From Thioclava nitratireducens (GTDB lineage Bacteria; Pseudomonadota; Alphaproteobacteria; Rhodobacterales; Rhodobacteraceae): 64,000 bases of DNA. Below are positions 1-7,497 of the stretch, one piece after another. The stretch lies in the NCBI RefSeq assembly GCF_001940525.2, contig NZ_CP019437.1, positions 1,400,501 through 1,464,500 on the forward strand, given 5' to 3'. Below the pieces are notes generated by a model. That model saw only the letters and a list, made by a program, of their open reading frames with translations. It did no database searches and was not told the origin of the DNA. The position numbers and the translations under genes were made by a program. Each line of letters begins with the position of its first letter. Positions within the stretch are counted from its first letter, which is position 1.

Positions 1-606
1 GAGGTTCGGATCGGCCTCGAGATAGCCAAGCGCGCGCGCCTCCTCGAACACCGTGTCATAAGGCAGGCCAGCATCTTCCATCCGTGTCAGGATGTAGTTG
101 CAGGTGCCGTTCATCACGCCCATCACGCGGCGGATGCCGTTGCCCGCAAGCCCTTCGGTCAGCGTCTTGATGACCGGGATGCCGCCTGCGACGGCGGCCT
201 CGTAGCGGATCGTGCGGCCGAGGCTTTCGGCGAGTTCCGCCAGCGCCTGACCGTGATGCGCGAGCAGCGCCTTGTTCGCGGTGACCACGTCCTTGCCCGC
301 TTTCAGCGCGGCTTCGGTGGCGTCCTTCGCGGGGCCTTCATGGCCGCCCATCAGTTCGACAAAGACGTCAATATCGTCGCGCTGCGCGAGCGTCACCGCA
401 TCGTCTTCCCATGCATAGCTCGACAGGTCCGCATCGCGGTTCTTGGTGCGGTCGCGCGCCGAGACGGCGGTGATTTCGATCAGGCGGCCCGCGCGGGCTT
501 CCAGCAGATCGGCATGGCGCTGCACGATCTTCACCACACCGATGCCCACGGTGCCGAGACCCGCGATGCCAAGACGCAAGGGTGCGGTATCGGAGACGGC
601 GGACAT
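1..606 (-). CDS. hom: homoserine dehydrogenase, N-terminal part (cut by left edge)
   Basis: The first 202 residues are present; the gene runs off the left edge with no stop. Homoserine dehydrogenase reduces aspartate semialdehyde to homoserine with NAD(P)H, in the pathway to threonine and methionine. Residues 13-26 form a Rossmann glycine motif (GIAGLGTVGIG), the stretch ANKALLA around residue 112 holds the conserved lysine, and NGTCNYILTRME near residue 166 is the family signature. The ATG at 606 gives a normal N-terminus. It lies 100 bases downstream of a small lipoprotein gene on the same strand. Identification is secure; the missing part should hold the rest of the catalytic domain and an ACT domain. 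Confidence 0.96.
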   Translation of the reverse strand, partial: MSAVSDTAPLRLGIAGLGTVGIGVVKIVQRHADLLEARAGRLIEITAVSARDRTKNRDADLSSYAWEDDAVTLAQRDDIDVFVELMGGHEGPAKDATEAALKAGKDVVTANKALLAHHGQALAELAESLGRTIRYEAAVAGGIPVIKTLTEGLAGNGIRRVMGVMNGTCNYILTRMEDAGLPYDTVFEEARALGYLEADPNL

Positions 607-706
607 AGGGACCTCATGAGCGAAACTTGGTGGTTTGCGCCCTGTTAGCGGGAAAGCGCAGGCAGGGCAACGCGGCGTGCGGCTTCAACCGCGCCGTGGC
701 GAGATT

Positions 707-910
707 TTATTGGTTGCGCATCGTGTCTGCGCGGGCGCGCAACGCATCGGCGCGCGCCTCCAGCTCGGGGGCCGGATCGGGGGTGAGAGGTTGATCGGTC
801 AGGATCTCGTCCATCGGCAGCAGCGCCGGATAGCCCTCCGTCGACCGCTTCGAACAGGCGGTCAGCGAGGCCAGCAGGGCAAACAGGGCAATCAGGGCAG
901 GGGCGCGCAT
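707..910 (-). CDS. small lipoprotein, unknown function
   Basis: A 67-residue protein with a lipoprotein signal: a hydrophobic stretch, then the lipobox LTAC with Cys19 as the predicted lipidated residue. The mature part is only about 48 residues, charged, with a proline-rich start and an Ala/Arg/Glu helix at the end. GAGGAGA sits a few bases before the ATG. It is on the same strand as hom and may be transcribed with it. The product is probably anchored in the inner or outer membrane; no family was recognised. Confidence 0.72.
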   Translation of the reverse strand: MRAPALIALFALLASLTACSKRSTEGYPALLPMDEILTDQPLTPDPAPELEARADALRARADTMRNQ

Positions 911-995
911 GGTCTCTCCTCTCGGGACGCTGCCAAACTATTGCGCGCGCGGCCCCAGTGCCAGTGCCGATTGGGTCGCAAATCGGGTTTGATAT

Positions 996-1009
996 TGAAC
1001 GCTTGTTCA
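996..1009. promoter_or_regulatory. TetR-type operator, inverted repeat
   Basis: TGAAC-N4-GTTCA is a perfect 5-base inverted repeat, 15 bases before the ATG of the TetR gene and between it and the divergent lipoprotein gene. This layout fits an autoregulatory operator of a TetR repressor. That the neighbouring TetR protein binds it is an inference from position and symmetry. Confidence 0.5.
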
Positions 1010-1024
1010 GTTAGCGTCGGTATC

Positions 1025-1612
1025 ATGGCACGCAAGACAGGCTCCCATTCAGAGATTACCGGCCCGAAGATCCGCGCCGAGGCGCAAAGGCTCTTTGCGC
1101 GGTACGGCTTTGCCGCCGTTTCGATGCGCCAGATCGCGGGCGCGGTGGGGGTGCAGGCGGGGGCTCTCTACCTCTATACGTCCGACAAGGAAGCGCTGCT
1201 TTTCGATCTGCTCAAGACCCATATGGACGAGCTGATCGCCGCATGGCGCGCCGAGCCTGCCGGGGGCGACGCCCATGCGCGGCTGGAGCGTTTCGTGCGC
1301 TTCCACATCCGCTTCAACCTCGAGCGGGCCGAGGCTGTGTTCCTCAGCTACATGGAACTGCGCAACCTGAGCCCGGAGAATTTCGCGGTGATCGAGGGGC
1401 TGCGCAAGACCTACGAGACCGAGCTGGAAGAGATCCTGAAGGCGGGACAGGACGAAGGCGTTTTCCTGATCCCCGACACGAAACTCGCGACGATGGCGAT
1501 CATCGCGATGCTGACCGGCGTGAATACATGGTTCCGCGAAGGCGGACGCCTGAGCCGCGCCATGGTCGCCGATATCTACTGGGATATGGTGCGCAAATCC
1601 GTGGGCGCCTGA
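1025..1612 (+). CDS. TetR/AcrR family transcriptional regulator
   Basis: A 195-residue one-component repressor. The N-terminal helix-turn-helix spans about residues 14-60, with the typical pattern AEAQRLFARYGFAAVSMRQIA followed by GVQAGALYLYTSDKEALL. The C-terminal ligand domain is helical and does not reveal the ligand. The ATG at 1025 was chosen because the HTH then starts about 15 residues in, as usual for the family, although the frame stays open upstream. A TGAAC-N4-GTTCA palindrome lies just before the start. The divergent lipoprotein gene is a possible target besides the gene itself. Confidence 0.92.
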   Translation: MARKTGSHSEITGPKIRAEAQRLFARYGFAAVSMRQIAGAVGVQAGALYLYTSDKEALLFDLLKTHMDELIAAWRAEPAGGDAHARLERFVRFHIRFNLERAEAVFLSYMELRNLSPENFAVIEGLRKTYETELEEILKAGQDEGVFLIPDTKLATMAIIAMLTGVNTWFREGGRLSRAMVADIYWDMVRKSVGA

Positions 1613-1622
1613 GCCATGTGAA

Positions 1623-1648
1623 AGGGCGGCCGAAGCCGCCCTGTCTTT
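1623..1648 (+). terminator. intrinsic terminator after the TetR gene
   Basis: An 8-bp stem, AGGGCGGC with GCCGCCCT around a CGAA tetraloop, is followed by GTCTTT, ten bases after the TetR stop. It lies between two convergent genes and could also serve the opposite strand. Confidence 0.75.
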
Positions 1649-1672
1649 ATGCGATCGATTGCCCGATTTGAC

Positions 1673-2110
1673 TCAGCCGGGCGACAGCGGAGCCTTCGGA
1701 GGATCGAATTTCAGGCTGTGAATACCGCCGAAGCCTTCCCAACCGCCGTTGAAGAACAGATCGCCGCCAACGGTCCAATGTTTGCCCATCAGCCCGCCCG
1801 TGCCGAACCAGCCACGGCTGCCATAGCCCATGCCCAGCTCGGCCATCGCGTCGTCCTGACCGGCGACACCCGCGAACTTGATCTTGCCCTGCACGGGCCC
1901 CGGGCCCATGCCGAGATGCAGCGAAAGTTTCGCCCCGTGGATGTCGCCATCCGGATCGAGGTCGTAATTCATCGCGCCGAACACCCCTTCGAGGCCGCTC
2001 GCGCCTGGGCCGAAGGTCCAGTTCAGACCCACAAACCCCTTTGTATCATTCGCCACCGCGGCGCTTGCGAGGCAAGCAGTCACCGCGGCAATCGTCATCA
2101 TGCGTTTCAT
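1673..2110 (-). CDS. secreted glycine-rich protein, unknown function
   Basis: A 145-residue protein with a Sec signal peptide (KRMM, a hydrophobic core, cleavage predicted after ASAAVA near residue 20). The mature part is rich in glycine and aromatics and alternates polar and hydrophobic residues, suggesting beta structure, possibly an outer membrane or periplasmic beta protein. The ATG at 2110 was chosen because GGAG lies six bases upstream and the signal peptide then starts cleanly; a longer upstream reading would bury the signal. It stands alone between convergent TetR and upstream hisA. No family was recognised. Confidence 0.75.
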   Translation of the reverse strand: MKRMMTIAAVTACLASAAVANDTKGFVGLNWTFGPGASGLEGVFGAMNYDLDPDGDIHGAKLSLHLGMGPGPVQGKIKFAGVAGQDDAMAELGMGYGSRGWFGTGGLMGKHWTVGGDLFFNGGWEGFGGIHSLKFDPPKAPLSPG

Positions 2111-2212
2111 GGCACACTCCACACTTGGTGTTAACGCTGGCTCCAGCCTCACGCGGAAAATCACAGCACGCAATGATTTGTGTCACTTTTGCGGGATTTC
2201 CTCTGCGCTGCG

Positions 2213-2932
2213 TCAGGCGCGCAACGCAGCCAGCGCCTCGGTCAGATCGAGTGCCCCGTCATAGATCGCGCGCCCCGAGATCGCGCCCGCGATCACGCCG
2301 GTGTCGCGCAGTGCGATCAGGTCGGGCAGGGAGGAGACCCCACCGCTCGCGATCACCGGGATCTCGACCGCGCGCGCCAGCGCCTCGGTCGCGGCGATGT
2401 TCGGTCCACCCATAGCGCCATCGCGCATGATGTCGGTGTAGATGATTGCGGCGACGCCCGCGTCCTCAAACGATTTCGCCAGATCGGTGACCATCACATC
2501 GGTCTCTTCCGCCCAGCCCTTGGTCGCCACCTTGCCGTTGCGCGCGTCGATTCCGACGGCCACCTGGCCGGGGAAGGCTTTCGCCGCCTCGCGCACCAGA
2601 TCGGGGTTCTCGACTGCGACGGTGCCGAGGATCACCCGCGCAAGCCCTTTATCCAGCCAGCGCTCGATCGTCGCCATGTCGCGGATACCGCCGCCCAGCT
2701 GTGCGGGCACCTTGATGCGCGACAGGATCGCCTCGACGGCGGCGGCGTTCACCGGCTCGCCCGCGAAGGCGCCGTTGAGGTCCACCAGATGCACCCATTC
2801 GCAGCCCGCCGCCTCGAATTTGGCCGCCTGCGCCGCGGGGTCGTCGCCGAAGACCGTGGCCTTGTCCATCTCGCCATGCAGCAAGCGCACGCATTGGCCA
2901 TCCTTGAGGTCGATCGCGGGGTAGAGGATCAT
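2213..2932 (-). CDS. hisA: phosphoribosylformimino-5-aminoimidazole carboxamide ribotide isomerase
   Basis: This 239-residue TIM barrel catalyses the fourth step of histidine synthesis, the Amadori rearrangement of ProFAR to PRFAR. The catalytic aspartates are visible at Asp8 (PAIDLKDG) and Asp129 (VGIDARNG), and phosphate-binding motifs LGGGIRD near residue 80 and VIASGGVSS near residue 198 are intact. The ATG at 2932 has AGGAG about eight bases upstream. hisB and hisH lie about 1.3 kb further upstream on the same strand, separated from hisA by the opposite-strand DUF2147 gene, so hisA probably has its own promoter. hisF, often next to hisA in this group, is not in the window. Confidence 0.97.
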   Translation of the reverse strand: MILYPAIDLKDGQCVRLLHGEMDKATVFGDDPAAQAAKFEAAGCEWVHLVDLNGAFAGEPVNAAAVEAILSRIKVPAQLGGGIRDMATIERWLDKGLARVILGTVAVENPDLVREAAKAFPGQVAVGIDARNGKVATKGWAEETDVMVTDLAKSFEDAGVAAIIYTDIMRDGAMGGPNIAATEALARAVEIPVIASGGVSSLPDLIALRDTGVIAGAISGRAIYDGALDLTEALAALRA

Positions 2933-3075
2933 CGGGGCTCTCCTGATTTGTCGCGTCGCCTCTTGCCACGGGTTCGCGGATTTTCCAAGCCTGACGCGGA
3001 CGTCACGTCAGTCTTGCCGGGAATCGGTCTTGCATGGCCTGATGCGGCCAGCAGGCAAAAGGGAGGAGATTTGCC

Positions 3076-3462
3076 ATGAAGACATTGATGATCGCCGCGG
3101 TGACTTTGGCATTGGGCGCAGGTGCGGCGCTGGCCGACCCGATCGAGGGCACCTGGAAGACGCAGCCCGATGACGGCGCCTATGCCTATGTGGACATCGC
3201 GCCCTGCGGTGCGAAATTCTGCGGGACCATCGTGCGCACCTTCAAGGGCGGCAGCGAGTACAAGTCGGAGAATCTCGGCAAGCAACTCGTGATCGGAATG
3301 GAGCCCCAGGGCGACAACAAGTACAAGGGCAAGGTCTGGCGTCCGTCGAACAACAAGATCTACCTCGGCAAGATTACCGTTCAGGGCAACGCGATGGCGC
3401 TGGCGGGTTGTGTGGCCGGCGGCCTCTTCTGCAAATCGCAGGACTGGCAGCGCGTGAAGTGA
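3076..3462 (+). CDS. DUF2147 family periplasmic protein
   Basis: A 128-residue protein with a clear signal peptide (MKTLMIAAVTLALGAGAALA, cleavage before DPIEG). The body matches the DUF2147 pattern: EGTWKTQ at the mature start, then YVDIAPCG, CGTIV, a KG(K)VW segment and a final W. Four cysteines, paired as CGAKFC and CVAGGLFC, may form disulfides in the periplasm. The function of this family is unknown. A strong GGGAGGAG ribosome site precedes the ATG. The gene sits between hisA and the hisB-hisH unit but on the other strand, so it is not part of the histidine operon. Confidence 0.9.
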   Translation: MKTLMIAAVTLALGAGAALADPIEGTWKTQPDDGAYAYVDIAPCGAKFCGTIVRTFKGGSEYKSENLGKQLVIGMEPQGDNKYKGKVWRPSNNKIYLGKITVQGNAMALAGCVAGGLFCKSQDWQRVK

Positions 3463-3470
3463 CTTTTCTC

Positions 3471-3506
3471 CCCGGCCTTGCGCGGATGCGGCGGGCCGGG
3501 ATTTCT
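3471..3506. terminator. hairpin between convergent genes
   Basis: CCCGGCC and GGCCGGG, 7 bp apart by a 16-base loop, lie just after the DUF2147 stop and before the stop of the convergent ATP-pyrophosphatase gene. It ends in ATTTCTC rather than a clean T-run, so termination is plausible but not certain. Confidence 0.45.
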
Positions 3507-3514
3507 CGCCGGAG

Positions 3515-4180
3515 TTACTCCGGGATCAGATCGGCATAGGCGAAGCCGTCGCGCATAACGGTTTCGCCCACCCGCACCGGGATCGGCGCGTCGAAGATCG
3601 GACCCGCGCTGACGGCGGTGTGAAACTCGCCATTCTCGCCGCAGGGATCGACGCCTTCGGGCAGATCGGCCAGCAGGCTTTCATCGAAACGCCGCCCCGC
3701 GAAGCTGGGGTCGAGCTTGCTCGGGTCCACCGTCACCAGATGCGTGACGAACCCCGCCGCGATCATCTCACGCGCCAGCTGGTCCGTAGGCCGCTGCCAG
3801 AGCGGAAACAGCGCCTCGACGCCGAGCGGCTTCAGCTTCTCGATCCGGTAATCGCGCACGTCTTCGAGGAAAAGATCGCCGAAGACCATCGTCTCGACGC
3901 CTAGCGCCTTCACCTGATCCATGGCAGAGGCCATCCGCGCCTCGTAATCCTCGTTCGAGCAGGGCCAGGGCAGCGGCACCTCGATCAGCGGCAGGCCCGT
4001 GGCCTTCGCCTGACGGCGCAGCAACTCATTGCGGGTGCCGTGCATCGCGACCCGGTCGAAAGCCTCGTTGGTCGTGGACAGCAGCGCCACGACATCCGCG
4101 TGGCCTTCGGTCCGGCAAGCATGCAGCGCCATCGCGCAATCCTTGCCCGACGACCACGACAGAACCGCCTTGGGGGCCAT
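3515..4180 (-). CDS. Dph6-like adenine nucleotide alpha-hydrolase (ATP pyrophosphatase)
   Basis: A 221-residue protein of the PP-loop ATP pyrophosphatase superfamily related to diphthine-ammonia ligase. The N-terminal SGKDC at residues 11-15 is the PP-loop that binds ATP, and the segment VFGDLFLEDVRDYR near residue 100 is typical of the Dph6/YbdK-like branch. Bacteria lack diphthamide, so the true substrate is unknown; family members adenylate a carboxylate or amide. The start ATG overlaps the stop of hisH (TGATG), so translation is coupled to hisH and the protein is made together with HisB and HisH. A histidine-related role cannot be concluded from this alone. Confidence 0.87.
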   Translation of the reverse strand: MAPKAVLSWSSGKDCAMALHACRTEGHADVVALLSTTNEAFDRVAMHGTRNELLRRQAKATGLPLIEVPLPWPCSNEDYEARMASAMDQVKALGVETMVFGDLFLEDVRDYRIEKLKPLGVEALFPLWQRPTDQLAREMIAAGFVTHLVTVDPSKLDPSFAGRRFDESLLADLPEGVDPCGENGEFHTAVSAGPIFDAPIPVRVGETVMRDGFAYADLIPE

Positions 4181-4818
4181 CAGGGCTTCCAGCCGAGGAA
4201 ATTCGCAATCAGCCGCAACCCGGTCGCCTGCGACTTCTCGGGGTGGAATTGGGTGCCCACGATATTGTCACGGCCCACGATCGCGGTGATCTCCGCACCA
4301 TATTCGGCATAGGCCAGACGGTGCTCAGGCTCGGCTACGTTGAAGTGGTAGCTATGCACGAAATAGGCGTGATCGCCGGTGTTGATGCCGCTCAGAACCG
4401 GGTGATTGTAGCCGACCACCAGATCGTTCCAGCCCATATGCGGGACTTTCATCGACGGATCGGAGGGTTCGATCTTCACCACTTCGCCGGGGATCCAGCC
4501 GAAGCCCTCGGTCTCGCGGAATTCCAACCCGCGCGTCGCGAGCATCTGCATGCCGATGCAGATCCCGAGGAAGGGGCGGCCCTTCACGGTCACCGCCTCC
4601 TCGATCGCCTGCGCCAGCCCCTCGAAGCGATAGAGCGCCGCGCTGCAGGACGGAAACGCCCCGTCGCCCGGCAGCACGATCCGGTCGGCGCGCGCGACGA
4701 CGTCGGGCTCCGAGGTCACGACGATCGTGCCGTGACCCGTCTCGTTCGCCATGCGCTGAAACGCCTTCTCTGCCGAGTGAAGGTTGCCCGAATCGTAATC
4801 GACCAGTGCCGTGAGCAT
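4180..4818 (-). CDS. hisH: imidazole glycerol phosphate synthase, glutaminase subunit
   Basis: A 212-residue class I glutamine amidotransferase that feeds ammonia to HisF for imidazole ring closure. The catalytic triad is visible: Cys87 in GICIGMQML, His192 and Glu194 in TQFHPEKS. The oxyanion strand (LPGDGAF) near residue 49 is also present. The ATG at 4818 was chosen because it overlaps the hisB stop as TGATG, the coupling used repeatedly in this window. The partner gene hisF is not within the window. Confidence 0.96.
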   Translation of the reverse strand: MLTALVDYDSGNLHSAEKAFQRMANETGHGTIVVTSEPDVVARADRIVLPGDGAFPSCSAALYRFEGLAQAIEEAVTVKGRPFLGICIGMQMLATRGLEFRETEGFGWIPGEVVKIEPSDPSMKVPHMGWNDLVVGYNHPVLSGINTGDHAYFVHSYHFNVAEPEHRLAYAEYGAEITAIVGRDNIVGTQFHPEKSQATGLRLIANFLGWKP

Positions 4819-5405
4819 CAAAGCGCCCCTTTGGTCGAGGGCAGCACGCCGCCCATGCGCGGATCGGGCTCGACCGCCATGCGCAGGGCGCGGGCGACCG
4901 ATTTGAACGCGGCTTCGGCGATGTGGTGGCTGTTGAAGCCATGCACGCGGTCGATATGCAGCGTGATCCCGCCATGGGTGGCGAGGGCTTGGAAGAATTC
5001 TCGCACCAGTTCGGTGTCGAACGTGCCGATCTTCGGGGAGGGCATGTTGCAATTCCACACGAAGAACGGCCGCGCGGACAGATCCAGCGCGCAGGAGACC
5101 TGCGTGTCGTCCATCGCCAGTGCGAAATGGCCGTAGCGGCGGATGCCGCGCTTGTCGCCAAGCGCCTGCACCAAGGCCTGACCCAGCGCGATCCCGGTAT
5201 CCTCGACCGTGTGGTGATCGTCGATATGCAGGTCGCCCTTCGCCCGCACGGTCATGTCGATCAGCGAATGCCGTGCGAGCTGATCGAGCATGTGGTCGAA
5301 AAAGCCCACGCCCGTTTTGTTGTCATACTGACCGGTGCCATCGAGATCGATCTCGACGCTGATCTCGGTCTCGGCGGTGTTGCGGCTGATCGTGGCCTTG
5401 CGCAT
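4818..5405 (-). CDS. hisB: imidazoleglycerol-phosphate dehydratase
   Basis: A 195-residue monofunctional HisB, which dehydrates IGP to imidazole acetol phosphate; it lacks the phosphatase domain found in enterobacterial HisB. The metal-binding motifs are present: [11 protein letters not shown], then [14 protein letters not shown] near residue 62, and a second HH motif ([11 protein letters not shown]) near residue 160. A strong AAGGAGG precedes the ATG at 5405, and a promoter is visible about 20-55 bases upstream. It is the first gene of the unit hisB-hisH-ATP pyrophosphatase, all joined by TGATG overlaps. Confidence 0.97.
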   Translation of the reverse strand: MRKATISRNTAETEISVEIDLDGTGQYDNKTGVGFFDHMLDQLARHSLIDMTVRAKGDLHIDDHHTVEDTGIALGQALVQALGDKRGIRRYGHFALAMDDTQVSCALDLSARPFFVWNCNMPSPKIGTFDTELVREFFQALATHGGITLHIDRVHGFNSHHIAEAAFKSVARALRMAVEPDPRMGGVLPSTKGAL

Positions 5406-5423
5406 TGGGCGCCTCCTTGAAAC

Positions 5424-5460
5424 TCATCGCCTTATAGGCCGGGGCAGGGGGCGCGCTCAA
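5424..5460 (-). promoter_or_regulatory. sigma-70-type promoter of hisB
   Basis: On the minus strand TTGAGC (5460-5455), an 18-base spacer and TATAAG (5436-5431) form a good promoter, giving a start near 5424 and a leader of about 20 bases. Such a short leader leaves no room for a his attenuator. Confidence 0.6.
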
Positions 5461-5501
5461 GCAGGCTGCTGTCGATTGCAGGATCGGTGCGGCGGAAAAA
5501 C

Positions 5502-5530
5502 AAAAGCCTCCCCGAAGGGAGGCTTTTTTG
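5502..5530 (-). terminator. terminator of the tRNA-Gly pair
   Basis: An 11-bp stem, AAAAGCCTCCC with GGGAGGCTTTT around a four-base loop, is flanked by T-runs on either strand. It lies four bases after the 3' end of the tRNA genes, which are read on the minus strand. Confidence 0.85.
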
Positions 5531-5533
5531 TAT

Positions 5534-5608
5534 TGGAGCGGGCGAGGCGATTCGAACGCCCGACCCTAACCTTGGCAAGGTTATGCTCTACCCCTGAGCT
5601 ACGCCCGC
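5534..5608 (-). tRNA. tRNA-Gly(GCC), distal copy
   Basis: A 75-nt cloverleaf with an encoded CCA end: acceptor GCGGGCG pairs with CGCCCGC, the D-arm is GCTC...GAGC, the anticodon loop TTGCCAA gives GCC (glycine), and the T-arm contains GTTCGAATC. It is identical to the second copy 22 bases upstream and is the one next to the terminator. Confidence 0.98.
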
Positions 5609-5630
5609 ATCCTTGGGTATTTGACCGAAC

Positions 5631-5705
5631 TGGAGCGGGCGAGGCGATTCGAACGCCCGACCCTAACCTTGGCAAGGTTATGCTCTACCCCTGAGCTACG
5701 CCCGC
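5631..5705 (-). tRNA. tRNA-Gly(GCC), promoter-proximal copy
   Basis: Same 75-nt sequence as the neighbouring copy, including the encoded CCA. The two genes share one promoter (5717-5752) and one terminator, so they form a small two-gene tRNA operon that raises the dose of the main glycine acceptor of a GC-rich genome, which reads GGC and GGU codons. Confidence 0.98.
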
Positions 5706-5716
5706 GCCGGTTCGGT

Positions 5717-5752
5717 GGAGGCGGATTTAGGGGATAGCGGCGTAGGCTGCAA
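5717..5752 (-). promoter_or_regulatory. promoter of the tRNA-Gly operon
   Basis: On the minus strand TTGCAG (5752-5747), an exact 17-base spacer and TAAATC (5729-5724) place a start near 5717, about a dozen bases before the first tRNA. Confidence 0.6.
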
Positions 5753-5875
5753 GAGGAAATTTTGCGCGAAGGGGAAAATTTCTGCCTGACGTTTCGGCAG
5801 GCGGCACCGAGGTGCGTTGGAAGCGCCTCGCGAGGTAAGAGGACCGCAAGCCGGCGGGCTCAGGATGCGCCAAGC

Positions 5876-5940
5876 GAGGGGGCTCTGCCCGCGCTGGCTG
5901 CGCCAGCCCCCCGGGATATTTGACCAAGCCGAAAACGAAA
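5876..5940 (+). repeat. dispersed CCCGGGATATTT element, copy 1
   Basis: A GC-rich stem (AGGGGGCTCTGCCC), a second small hairpin (GCTGG-CTGCG-CCAGC), then the core CCCCCCGGGATATTT and the tail ACCAAGCCGAA. It faces copy 2 in inverted orientation 122 bases away. Together the two copies and the stretch between them (5753-6138) fill the gap between the tRNA promoter and purD; I see no gene there. The function of the element is unknown. Confidence 0.75.
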
Positions 5941-6062
5941 AATGCCCGACTTGATCCGCAGAAGGGCGGGCGAGCCGGGCACTTTCGTCTTGGGCGGTCA
6001 TCGGCGTCCCCGCCTGTTCCGCGATTCTTTGTTAACGCAGCTGTCGTTAAGACTTCGTTGCG

Positions 6063-6127
6063 CGCCTTCGGCTTGGTGGAAATATCCCGGGGGGCGCGCG
6101 GAACGCGAGCGGGGGCAGAGCCCCCTC
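6063..6127 (-). repeat. dispersed CCCGGGATATTT element, copy 2 (inverted)
   Basis: Read on the minus strand this copy has the same AGGGGGCTCTGCCC stem, core CCCCCCGGGATATTT and tail ACCAAGCCGAAGG as copy 1, with a different middle segment. It ends 12 bases from the purD stop, so its stem could act as the purD terminator. Confidence 0.75.
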
Positions 6128-6138
6128 CATGCATCAGG

Positions 6139-7404
6139 TCAGTTCAGCGCCCGCCAGCCGATATCGCGGCGGCAGAAGCCTTCGGGCCAGTCGATCGCAT
6201 CGACCATCGCGTAGGCGCGGTCGCGCGCTTCCTGCAGGCTCGCGCCGCGGGCTGTCACGTTGAGAACCCGGCCGCCGCTCGCGACGATCTTGCCGTCTTT
6301 CTCGGAGGTGCCAGCGTGGAAGACCATGTGCGAGCCGTCCTCGGGCAGCGCGTCGAGGCCGCCGATCACCGAGCCTTTCTCATAGGCGCCGGGATAGCCC
6401 TGTGCCGCCATAACCACCGTCATCGCATGATCGGGCGCCCATTGCGCCTGCACTTCGTTCAGCCGCCCTTCCGCGCAGGCCAGCAGCAGGTCGAGCGCCT
6501 GTGCGCCGAGCCGCAGCATCAGCACCTGACATTCGGGATCGCCGAAGCGTACGTTGTATTCTACGAGACGCGGCTGGCCGTTCTCGATCATCAGACCGGC
6601 ATAAAGGACGCCCTGAAAAGGGGTGCCGCGCTTGGCCATCTCGGCGACGGTGGGGCGGACGATCTCGTCCATCGCCTTGGCCTCGATCTCGGGGCTCAGG
6701 ATCGGGGCGGGGGAATAGGCGCCCATACCGCCGGTATTCGGGCCGGTATCGCCTTCGCCGACACGTTTGTGATCCTGCGCGCCGCCCACGGCCAGCACGT
6801 TCTCGCCGTCACAAAGCACGAAGAGAGAGGCTTCCTCGCCCTCCATGAATTCCTCGATCACGACTTCCGCGCCCGCGCTTCCGAAGGCGCCGCCGAAAAT
6901 CTCGTCGATGCCGTTGAAGGCCTCATCGAGCGTCATCGCGACGATTACGCCCTTGCCAGCGGCAAGGCCGTCTGCCTTGACCACGATAGGCGCACCCTGT
7001 TCCCGGACATAGCCCTTCGCGCCTTCCGCGCTGGTGAAGCGGGCATAGGCTGCGGTGGGCGCGTTGCAGGCGTCGCAAATCTCTTTGGTGAACGCTTTCG
7101 AGGCTTCCAGCTTCGCGGCCTCCGCCGAGGGGCCGAAGGTCAGGATGCCCTGATCGCGCAGCGCATCGGCCACACCCGCGGCGAGCGGCGCTTCCGGCCC
7201 GATCACCACGAAATCGATCGCATTCGCTTCGCAAAGTTCGAGCACCGCCGCCGCATCGCTCGGGTCGATCGCCGCGCAATCGGCGATCTGCGCGATCCCG
7301 GCATTGCCCGGGGCCACGATCAGCCGGTCGCATTTCGGATTTTGCTTGATCGCCCAAGCAAGTGCATGTTCGCGCCCGCCGCCGCCCAGAACCAGAATGT
7401 TCAT
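6139..7404 (-). CDS. purD: phosphoribosylamine-glycine ligase
   Basis: A 421-residue GAR synthetase that joins glycine to phosphoribosylamine in de novo purine synthesis. The N-terminal domain begins with ILVLGGGGREHALAW (residues 3-17), followed by an ATP-grasp fold with the loop VKADGLAAGKGVIVA near residue 145 and the metal-binding NVRFGDPECQ near residue 285. Length and ends match the family. It is divergent from xseA, with 93 bases between the two starts, and reads towards an inverted element pair. It is apparently a single-gene unit. Confidence 0.97.
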   Translation of the reverse strand: MNILVLGGGGREHALAWAIKQNPKCDRLIVAPGNAGIAQIADCAAIDPSDAAAVLELCEANAIDFVVIGPEAPLAAGVADALRDQGILTFGPSAEAAKLEASKAFTKEICDACNAPTAAYARFTSAEGAKGYVREQGAPIVVKADGLAAGKGVIVAMTLDEAFNGIDEIFGGAFGSAGAEVVIEEFMEGEEASLFVLCDGENVLAVGGAQDHKRVGEGDTGPNTGGMGAYSPAPILSPEIEAKAMDEIVRPTVAEMAKRGTPFQGVLYAGLMIENGQPRLVEYNVRFGDPECQVLMLRLGAQALDLLLACAEGRLNEVQAQWAPDHAMTVVMAAQGYPGAYEKGSVIGGLDALPEDGSHMVFHAGTSEKDGKIVASGGRVLNVTARGASLQEARDRAYAMVDAIDWPEGFCRRDIGWRALN

Positions 7405-7497
7405 CGCTCGCCCCCTTGGCCTTCGCTTTGCTGCCTTCTAAGCTGCGCGAAACCCCGAGGCAAGGCGCCCCGGACCAACGCGAAACAAGGCGGGCAG

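Noticed and set aside
5406..5423. Histidine attenuator before hisB
   Set aside because: The predicted leader has about 20 bases and no run of His codons.
5534..6138. Integration site or genomic island at the tRNA-Gly genes
   Set aside because: No integrase, no duplicated tRNA 3' end beyond the full second gene, and ordinary genes on both sides.
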